Assembly (NCBI GenBank): GCA_049601915.1
Contig: JBMYRB010000008.1
Coordinates: 1 to 64,000 of the forward strand
Origin: UBA8079 sp049601915
GTDB lineage: Bacteria; Pseudomonadota; Alphaproteobacteria; UBA6615
Reading direction: 5' to 3'
DNA length: 64,000 nt
Part shown: positions 57,902 to 64,000 of the stretch, one piece after another
Layout of the letters: each line of letters begins with the position of its first letter
How positions within the stretch are numbered: position 1 is the first letter of the stretch
The notes under the pieces: generated by a model
The model's input: only the letters and a program-made list of their open reading frames with translations
The model's database searches: none
Told to the model about the DNA's origin: nothing
Made by a program: the position numbers and the translations under genes

Positions 57902-58690
57902 ATGAGCGATTTTCTGATCTACGAACAGGACGGCGCGGTCGTCACCCTGACGATGAACCAGCCCGATGCGCGCAACCCGCTGTCAGGCGAGAGCCAGTAT
58001 GCGGCCTTCGTGGACGCGACCGACCGGATCAGCCGCGACGACGGCGTGCGCTGCGTCATCCTGACCGGCGCGGGCAGCGCCTTTTCCGCCGGCGGCAATG
58101 TGAAAGACATGCGCGACCGCAAGGGACTGTCCGAAGGCGGCCCCTACCAGATCCGCAACAACTACAAGCGCGACATCCACAACATCCCGCTCACCCTCTA
58201 CAATCTCGAGGTGCCGACCATTGCCGCCGTGAACGGGGCCGCCGTGGGCGCGGGCTGCGATCTCGCCTGTATGTGCGACATCCGGATTGCCTCGGAGAAG
58301 GCGCGTTTTGCCGAAAGCTTCGCCAAGCTGGGCATCATCTCGGGTGACGGCGGGGCGTTCCTTCTGCCCAAGCTGGTCGGCATGTCTAAGGCTGCCGAGA
58401 TGACCTTCACCGGCGACATGATCGGCGCCGACGAGGCGCTCGAATGCGGGCTGGTCTCCCGTGTGGTGCCCCATGACGCATTGATGAACGAGGCCCATGT
58501 CCTAGCGGGCAAGATCGCCGCCAACCCGGGCCATTCCCTGCGGATGTCCAAGAAGCTGCTCCGCGAGGGCGTGCATTCACGCATCGAGACCGTGCTCGAG
58601 ATGGCCGCCGCCTTCCAGGCGCTGGCCCATCATACGGACGCGCATGACGACGCGGTGAACGCGCTGCTCAAGGCGATGGAGAAGAAGTAG
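57902..58690 (+). CDS. Enoyl-CoA hydratase/isomerase (crotonase) family protein
   Basis: A 262-residue crotonase. Oxyanion hole residues are in AGSAFSAGGNVKDM and AAVNGAAVGAGCDLACMCDI; the catalytic Glu positions lie in ARFAESFAKLGIISGDGG, where the second crotonase Glu is replaced (GIISGDGGAF), which occurs in members other than simple hydratases. C-terminal NALLKAMEKK. ATG 57902 fits the family start. Hydration, isomerisation or retro-Claisen cleavage are all possible. Confidence 0.88.
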   Translation: MSDFLIYEQDGAVVTLTMNQPDARNPLSGESQYAAFVDATDRISRDDGVRCVILTGAGSAFSAGGNVKDMRDRKGLSEGGPYQIRNNYKRDIHNIPLTLYNLEVPTIAAVNGAAVGAGCDLACMCDIRIASEKARFAESFAKLGIISGDGGAFLLPKLVGMSKAAEMTFTGDMIGADEALECGLVSRVVPHDALMNEAHVLAGKIAANPGHSLRMSKKLLREGVHSRIETVLEMAAAFQALAHHTDAHDDAVNALLKAMEKK

Positions 58691-58702
58691 ACTCTCAATA
58701 GA

Positions 58703-58770
58703 CCTCACCCTGAGCTTGTCGAAGGGCGAGGGCGGCATCCTCATACTTCGACAGGCTCAGTATGAGGATG
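58703..58770. repeat. Intergenic inverted repeat, family C (copy 2)
   Basis: CCTCACCCTGAGCTTGTCGA opens one arm and TTCGACAGGCTCAGTATGAGG-like bases close the other; same design as 38083-38153. Confidence 0.8.
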
Positions 58771-58792
58771 ATCGGAAGCAGGAAAACGAAAT

Positions 58793-59680
58793 ATGACGCA
58801 CATCACAACCGACGACGGCGTGAAGCTCTGGGTCGAGGAGCATGGCAGCGGCACGCCGATCGTGTTCGCTCACGAATTCGGCGGCGACATCCGCAGCTGG
58901 GAGCCGCAACTCCGCCATTTCGCGCGCAACTGCCGGGCGATCGCCTTCAATGCCCGCGGCTACCCGCCCTCGGACGTGCCAGACGATGTCTCGATGTACG
59001 GCCAGTTCCGGGCCGTGGACGACATCCTTGCTGTCCTCGACGCGCTGGAGATTGACAAGGCCCATATCGTCGGCCTGTCCATGGGCGGGTTCGCGGCGCT
59101 CCACTTCGGATTTCGTTATCCCGACCGCGCCCTGTCGCTCACGGTCGCGGGCGCGGGCTACGGCGCACACCCCGATGTGCACGCTCAATTCGCCGAGGAG
59201 ACCAAGGAGGTCGCCTCGCGGATCGAGGCCGACACCATGGCCGAATTCTCGAAGATCTACGCCATCGGTCCGACCCGTGTGCAATACGCCAACAAGGACC
59301 CGCGCGGCTGGGAGGCCTTTTCCAAGGAACTCGCCGACCATTCGACAACGGGCTCGGCGAACACCATGCGCGCCGTCCAAGGCGGGCGGCCGTCCCTCTA
59401 CGACTTCGCCGAGGAGATGCAGGCACTCCAGGTGCCGACCCTGATCATGAACGGCGACGAGGACGACCCGTGCCTCGATGTCGGCCTGTTCATGAAACGC
59501 AACATCCATTCCTCCGCGCTGGTGCTGCTGCCCCGCTCGGGCCACCTCATCAACCTGGAGGAGCCGGCACTGTTTAACCAGCAGCTTGGAGACTTCCTCG
59601 CGCGGGTGGATGCCGGACGGTGGGAGATGCGTGACGAACGTTCGATCACGACGGACATCCTGTGGACGCCGGATAAGTAG
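58793..59680 (+). CDS. Alpha/beta hydrolase
   Basis: A 295-residue serine hydrolase: ITTDDGVKLWVEEHGSGTPI, VGLSMGGFAALHFG as nucleophile elbow (Ser in GLSMGG), acid in IMNGDEDDPCLD and His in PRSGHLINLEEP. The shape is that of 3-oxoadipate enol-lactonase-like and carboxylesterase-type hydrolases. The gene sits after a family C repeat and converges with the TIM-barrel isomerase gene. Substrate unknown. Confidence 0.85.
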   Translation: MTHITTDDGVKLWVEEHGSGTPIVFAHEFGGDIRSWEPQLRHFARNCRAIAFNARGYPPSDVPDDVSMYGQFRAVDDILAVLDALEIDKAHIVGLSMGGFAALHFGFRYPDRALSLTVAGAGYGAHPDVHAQFAEETKEVASRIEADTMAEFSKIYAIGPTRVQYANKDPRGWEAFSKELADHSTTGSANTMRAVQGGRPSLYDFAEEMQALQVPTLIMNGDEDDPCLDVGLFMKRNIHSSALVLLPRSGHLINLEEPALFNQQLGDFLARVDAGRWEMRDERSITTDILWTPDK

Positions 59681-59687
59681 GCGCGCC

Positions 59688-60470
59688 TCACCCAATCCCG
59701 TATTTCTTCGCCCAGCCGAGGCCGGCTCGCGTATCCCCGCGCGGCCGGTACTCCGCACCGACCCAGCCGTCGTAGCCGGCGTCTTCCAGCATGCCGAACA
59801 GGAACTCGTAATTCATCTCGCCGTCGTCGGGCTCGTGGCGTCCGGGCACGCTGGCGAACTGCACATAGGCGGACCTGGCGAGATAGCGCTCGATCTTGTC
59901 GGCGATGAACCCCTCCGACATCTGGGCGTGATACAGGTCGAACTGCACCCCTACATTGTCCATCCCGGCCTCCTCGACGATGGAATGGCCCATAGCCTGG
60001 CCGATCAGGAAGTAGCCGGGGTTGTCGGTGTGGTTAAGCGGCTCGATGTGGAGCGTCATTCCGCGCGCCGCCGCCGCCACCGCGCCAGCGCGTAGGTTCG
60101 ACAGCAGCGTCTGGCGGTGGGCCATCGGGTCCGCGCCGTCGGGTATCGTGCCGGACATGACATGCACGCGCGTGCAGCCGAGCGCCTCCGCACTGTCCAT
60201 GGCGAGCTTGAGATCGTCGACGAAGGCCGCCTCCTCGCCCGGGATCGCCGCGCGGCCGAACTTGGTAGCCTCGGTGTCGCCATAGGGTGTGTTGAGGAGC
60301 GTGCACTCCACCCCGGCACGCTCCAGCCGCTTGGCGAGCTCGTCCAGGTCCTGGTCATAGGGGCGCTGGATCTCGACGCCGGGGAAGCCCACGTCGGCGG
60401 CCGCGGTGATGCGTTCGGGCAGCGGCAGGTCGGGGAACATCATCATGATGCATGAGGAGAATTTGAGCAT
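59688..60470 (-). CDS. Hydroxypyruvate isomerase-like TIM-barrel protein
   Basis: A 260-residue sugar-phosphate isomerase/epimerase-fold protein. LKFSSCIMMMFPDLPLPERI starts the barrel; DVGFPGVEIQRPYDQDLDEL, MTLHIEPLNHTDNPGYFLIG (first metal Glu in HIEPLN), NVGVQFDLYHAQMSEGF (Asp/His ligands) and YDGWVGAEYRPRGDTRAGLGW (final Glu) match hydroxypyruvate isomerase/Hyi and related enzymes. Glyoxylate-derived metabolism (with malate synthase G in the same window) is possible. The start is 21 codons into the longest frame. Confidence 0.85.
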   Translation of the reverse strand: MLKFSSCIMMMFPDLPLPERITAAADVGFPGVEIQRPYDQDLDELAKRLERAGVECTLLNTPYGDTEATKFGRAAIPGEEAAFVDDLKLAMDSAEALGCTRVHVMSGTIPDGADPMAHRQTLLSNLRAGAVAAAARGMTLHIEPLNHTDNPGYFLIGQAMGHSIVEEAGMDNVGVQFDLYHAQMSEGFIADKIERYLARSAYVQFASVPGRHEPDDGEMNYEFLFGMLEDAGYDGWVGAEYRPRGDTRAGLGWAKKYGIG

Positions 60471-60556
60471 GGGACGTGATCTCTGGCTGAAGGGTTCGGG
60501 TCTGGTTATCGCGGGTTCGCGCGTGACGGACAAGCGCCCGTGTCCGTCACCTCGGC

Positions 60557-60646
60557 CTTCGAGACGATCGCTTACGCGATCTCCTCAGGGTGAGGCTTCA
60601 CGCTCCCTCATGCTGAGGAGCCGCCGGAGGCGGCGTCTCGAAGCGT
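60557..60646. repeat. Intergenic inverted repeat, family B (two facing units)
   Basis: CCTTCGAGACGATCGCTTACG begins one unit and GAGGCGGCGTCTCGAAGCG ends the facing unit, giving a palindromic region of about 90 bases between the isomerase and OsmC genes. Confidence 0.8.
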
Positions 60647-60674
60647 GTCCATCCGGGTACCTCAGCATGTGCCG

Positions 60675-61169
60675 TCAGCAATCCACCCAACCGTCGGCGG
60701 TCCGGAGGCGGTGGACGATGTTGTTCTGGGGTGTGAGCATGGCCTCGATGAAGCAACCTTTCTTGGCCGCCTCGATCAACCGCAGCTGGTATTCCAGCGG
60801 GGCGTCACAGTCCATCATGATATCCATGTAGATGCCCTTGGGGGCGGACTCATACGGCTCGCGACCTCGCTGGGTCGCCACCCACTCGCAGCGGCAGGAA
60901 ATCTTCGGGTTCGCGATATCGATCCGCAAGCGCTTTGCAAAGGCACGCATCTGGGTCATCAAGCACGACGTCAGCCCGGCGGTGAAATAGGCGATGGGCA
61001 GCGGGGCCGAGCCGTCGCCGCCGTGATAGCCATGTTCGTCCGACGCCATCTCCCACTCGATGGTCTCGGGCACGACGAGGCGCACATCCATCTCGCAGCG
61101 CATCTTGCCGACGCCGCTGGCATCACACTCGAACACCACATCGAAAATCTTGAGTTCGTCTTCGGCCAT
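60675..61169 (-). CDS. OsmC-family peroxiredoxin-like protein
   Basis: A 164-residue OsmC-fold protein. YFTAGLTSCLMTQMRAFAKR contains the single conserved cysteine of the central helix (TSCLM); the expected second cysteine region shows ISCRCEW. The start AEDELKIFDVVFECDASGVG is chosen over 36 upstream codons. OsmC/Ohr proteins reduce organic hydroperoxides through a Cys pair; spacing here is not that of classical OsmC, so peroxidase activity is probable but not certain. It ends with LRTADGWVDC. Confidence 0.8.
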   Translation of the reverse strand: MAEDELKIFDVVFECDASGVGKMRCEMDVRLVVPETIEWEMASDEHGYHGGDGSAPLPIAYFTAGLTSCLMTQMRAFAKRLRIDIANPKISCRCEWVATQRGREPYESAPKGIYMDIMMDCDAPLEYQLRLIEAAKKGCFIEAMLTPQNNIVHRLRTADGWVDC

Positions 61170-61314
61170 CGTCTCCGTACCGTAAATTGTTTTTCTGTTG
61201 TGTACTGGGATTGTGCCGGACGCGCATGTGCTGCGCAAAGGGCGCGATTGAACCCGATACCCCAAATCGCTATGCATGAGGGAACATCAAAGAGACCAAC
61301 CCGGGGGAATTTCC

Positions 61315-62101
<787 letters not shown>

Positions 62102-62127
62102 AAATCACAAAATTAAATCAATACATT

Positions 62128-62154
62128 AGCCGTCCCGGTCTGGGGCGGCTTTTA
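62128..62154 (+). terminator. Intrinsic terminator after the tRNA fragment
   Basis: AGCCGTCCC (62128-62136) pairs with GGGGCGGCT (62142-62150), nine pairs including one G-U, loop GGTCT, then TTTTA. It is positioned like a native tRNA-gene terminator, which suggests the DNA to the right is the original flank of the tRNA gene. Confidence 0.75.
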
Positions 62155-62158
62155 TCAT

Positions 62159-62200
62159 ATATTGCATATTCATTGCATTGGATTTGCAATGCATTGCATG
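62159..62200. repeat. ATTGCAT-rich palindromic cluster
   Basis: Four or more ATTGCA/TGCAAT hexamers lie in 42 bases, including the perfect 12-base palindrome GCAATGCATTGC at 62186-62197 and the pair ATTGCA...TGCAAT around it. It lies 60 bases from the tRNA remnant, as would arm or directionality sites of an integrase. The segment 62102-62365 is otherwise A/T-rich and shows no gene I can support. Confidence 0.5.
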
Positions 62201-62365
62201 ACCGTCAGGTTTTCGGTTGCACGCAGTTCCCCTCAATGGGCCATTATGCCACTGCACCGATCGGCACCAAATGAAGCGACTGATGAGGAAATCTGCGGCT
62301 TTGAGCGACTGGATCGACATAAAAGATTACGGGCCATCACCGCCGCAACAGGCTTCACAACATAT

Positions 62366-63457
62366 CTACATATGCCGGAATGTATTCTGGGCCGAGGCGT
62401 AGTCGTTTAGGCCGAGTTGTTCGCGTAACTCCTCGGTGCCTTGGAGCACCGGCGGGTCCACGGGAATGCCGAGCGCGTTGGCGACCCGGTCATTCTTGGT
62501 GAAGTTCCCGGCAATGGCCGAAGCACCGGCGATCGCTTCGGGGCCGAGTGCCTCGATTAGCGCCGTGCGGGCCGCGTCCAACGCCGCCCGGTCGGTGCCG
62601 ATGATCGTCTCGGCGAAGGCCAGCAGCAGGTCGCCATGGGGTACACCGATATCCAGTTCCGGGCGCACCAAGGCTTCGGGGTTCACGTTCAGGTTTGTCG
62701 CTTGTCCACTCTCACGGAGGAACCGGGCATGCCCGGTGGTTCAATAAAAGCAGTCGTTGAGCGCTGATACCCGCCCGGCGACGACCTCCGCCTGGGGCCG
62801 GGTCAGCCCGTCATGGTGGTTGAAGTCGAAATCCATGATGCACTCGAGGGGCAGATACTGGGCACGCTCCAGCGCGATATGATCGTTGAACTCTTCCGGC
62901 ACCAGGCTCATCGCCCGCATGATGTAGGGCTTGAAGGGTCCGTACATCGCCTTGGCGACCTCCCCGCCCTCGGGCGGGTTCGGGATGGTCGGCACGAAGG
63001 CCTGTTCCTGCACCGCCTCGGGCGGGCGTATTCGTGAGGGCTCACCCTCCTGCGGTACCGGCAGAGGGCGCAGCGGGACCCCGATGCCCCGCGCAAACAC
63101 GTCTAGATCGGTGATGAAGGATACCAACCCGACGATCTCGGTGTATTCCGCATCACTCAGGCCGGTGGCGAGTGCCGCGTTGTAGAAATCCAGATCCACA
63201 TCCTTGGGTGATACCGCGACCGTGGCGATGATGTCCTGCACCACCTTGGGCAGTTCCACGTCGCTGGTGGCGCCGCCATCCTCGGGTGCCTCCAGCACCC
63301 CGGCATCGATCCCCGCCTGACGGGCGGCCGAAATCACCGCGATACGTTGCGCGCCGCTGCCCCAGGTGCCGGTCTGGCCGAACCGGTCGAACTGGGCCTG
63401 GTGGGCGGCCTCAAGGTCCGCACGGACCGGGAGCTGCGAATCTTCGTAAAGGATCAT
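62366..63457 (-). CDS. Probable selenoprotein: AhpD/CMD-family (carboxymuconolactone decarboxylase-like) protein with CxxU
   Basis: Read as one gene of 363 codons with an in-frame TGA (62741-62743) as codon 239. The N-terminal half (residues about 20-150) is a cysteine-free CMD-like domain with TGLSDAEYTEIVGLVSFITD; the C-terminal half is a second CMD domain with AEVVAGRVSALNDCFYU-TTGHARFLRESG. AhpD/CMD enzymes have CxxC-x3-H here; TGA replaces exactly the second Cys. After it the frame stays protein-like and CMD-like (ATNLNVNPEALVRPELDIGV) to a TAG at 62366. A pseudogene with a Cys TGC/TGT-to-TGA change is the alternative, but the rest shows no decay. Expected role: peroxide or thiol redox chemistry. 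It needs SelA-D in the genome. Confidence 0.8.
62705..62743 (-). promoter_or_regulatory. Candidate bacterial SECIS region downstream of the TGA codon
   Basis: Immediately 3' of the TGA (minus strand) lies the perfect palindrome ACCGGGCATGCCCGGT (62722-62737), starting three bases after it. A second small hairpin follows (62705-62721): arms TCCTC and GTGGA with one U-U mismatch, loop CGTGAGA starting 24 bases after the TGA and carrying G in its second position, as bacterial SECIS loops usually do. Which fold acts, if any, is not decidable by eye. Confidence 0.45.
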
Positions 63458-63494
63458 CTGACAATCACCGTCGTTGATCTGCGCATACTTTTAA

Positions 63495-63530
63495 GGAAAA
63501 AGGCGCCGGCTCGCGCCCGCGCCTTCTTCA
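63495..63530 (-). terminator. Intrinsic terminator downstream of hupE-like gene
   Basis: On the minus strand AAGGCGC ... GGCGCCTT forms a G/C-rich stem followed by TTTTTCC, 25-60 bases after the HupE-like stop and before the selenoprotein start at 63457. It separates the two transcripts. Confidence 0.65.
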
Positions 63531-63552
63531 AATTCAGGTGTTCAGCGGCGGC

Positions 63553-64000
63553 TCAGACGACCCAGCCCATCGCCTGGAAGAGCATTCCCTCGGCATTCTC
63601 AAGGGTCAGAAACACCCCCACGCCCGCGACAACCGCGCCTGCGATCCGCGCACGGACAGCGCTCGCCTCAGTGGCCTTCAGGGCCGTGCCGACGACCCAA
63701 CCTGCCGCCAGCGCGAACAGATACTGGGTGACCCCGAGACTGATCAGGTACCCGATCAGGACAGCGTTGCCAACTCCGGCTTCCTGGGCCGCGATCGAGC
63801 CGCCGAAAGCCGAGCCGTGGAACAGGCCGAACAGGGAGAACAACACGACCGCCGGGCCAATGCCCAACACGCGGCCCGACAAGACGAACCCGCCGAGGAT
63901 CAGCAGCGACAGGCCGATGACGATCTCCACCGCCGGCAGGGCGAGGCCGAGGCTCATCGCCAGCGTGCCAATCAGCATCGCCACAATATACGTCGCCGGG
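63553..64000 (-). CDS. HupE/UreJ-family membrane protein (partial, N-terminus beyond window)
   Basis: The last 148 codons of a small multi-helix inner-membrane protein; the frame is open to the window end (PATYIVAMLIGTLAMSLG). Hydrophobic helices alternate with short loops: GLALPAVEIVIGLSLLILGG, VVLFSLFGLFHGSAFGGSIA and IGYLISLGVTQYLFALAAGW. The LFGLFHGxAxG motif is the HupE/UreJ signature, implicated in nickel or cobalt transport. No hydrogenase or urease gene is visible in the window. A terminator separates it from the selenoprotein gene. Confidence 0.88.
   Translation of the reverse strand, partial: PATYIVAMLIGTLAMSLGLALPAVEIVIGLSLLILGGFVLSGRVLGIGPAVVLFSLFGLFHGSAFGGSIAAQEAGVGNAVLIGYLISLGVTQYLFALAAGWVVGTALKATEASAVRARIAGAVVAGVGVFLTLENAEGMLFQAMGWVV

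Noticed and set aside
58700..58770. Family C palindrome as a factor-independent terminator
   Set aside because: Stem is long but no T-tract follows on either strand; kept as repeat only.

Overview
The window is GC-rich, tightly packed bacterial DNA with alternating strands, short overlaps and strong codon bias. It looks like an alphaproteobacterial chromosome, probably a free-living, possibly marine, Rhodospirillales-like lineage. Support comes from the enzyme repertoire (BKACE, FAH, crotonase, acyl-CoA dehydrogenase, GST and LLM families), an MntR-linked manganese ABC operon, and several short intergenic inverted-repeat families of a kind common in this class. The taxonomic placement is inference.

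Layout. 1-3.8 kb: 3' end of nrdA, nrdB and an SLC13-type permease. 3.9-6.3 kb: a duplicated cupin protein, an ArsC/Spx-like protein, and a fused wreck of two AmmeMemoRadiSam genes. 6.3-13.8 kb: a xanthine dehydrogenase/CO dehydrogenase-type large subunit, CysQ, a Sua5-type tRNA-modification enzyme, an FAD-linked oxidase and an acyl-CoA dehydrogenase. 13.8-16.2 kb: speD-speE and a DsbA-like isomerase behind a perfect CRP-type palindrome. 16-23.5 kb: GmhB-like phosphatase, TPP enzyme, hydrolases, an intact and a dead haloalkane dehalogenase, VOC protein, Bcr-type MFS exporter. 23.5-27 kb: fused remnants of isocitrate lyase and its ScfR/RamB-type regulator beside an intact malate synthase G. 27-32.3 kb: rhodanese, two GSTs, an LLM flavoenzyme and two Gfo/Idh/MocA oxidoreductases. 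32.5-37 kb: a manganese ABC transporter operon ending in mntR, with an unannotated 49-codon gene wedged between permease and regulator. 37-62 kb: a catabolic stretch rich in paralogue pairs. 62-64 kb: a 3' tRNA-fMet fragment, a palindrome-rich AT segment, a probable selenoprotein and a HupE/UreJ protein.

Main discovery. At 62366-63457 (minus strand) two apparently separate reading frames form one 363-codon AhpD/CMD-family gene interrupted by a single in-frame TGA. The TGA falls exactly where the second cysteine of the CxxC redox motif belongs (C-F-Y-U-x-x-x-H) and is followed by possible SECIS-type hairpins. This is best read as a selenocysteine CxxU protein.

Second theme: localized gene decay. 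Three loci (about 6.07, 20.5 and 24.1 kb) carry deletions, frameshifts or nonsense codons. Two of them fuse neighbouring genes of one functional system. If no other isocitrate lyase exists in the genome, the classical glyoxylate shunt is broken although malate synthase G is kept.
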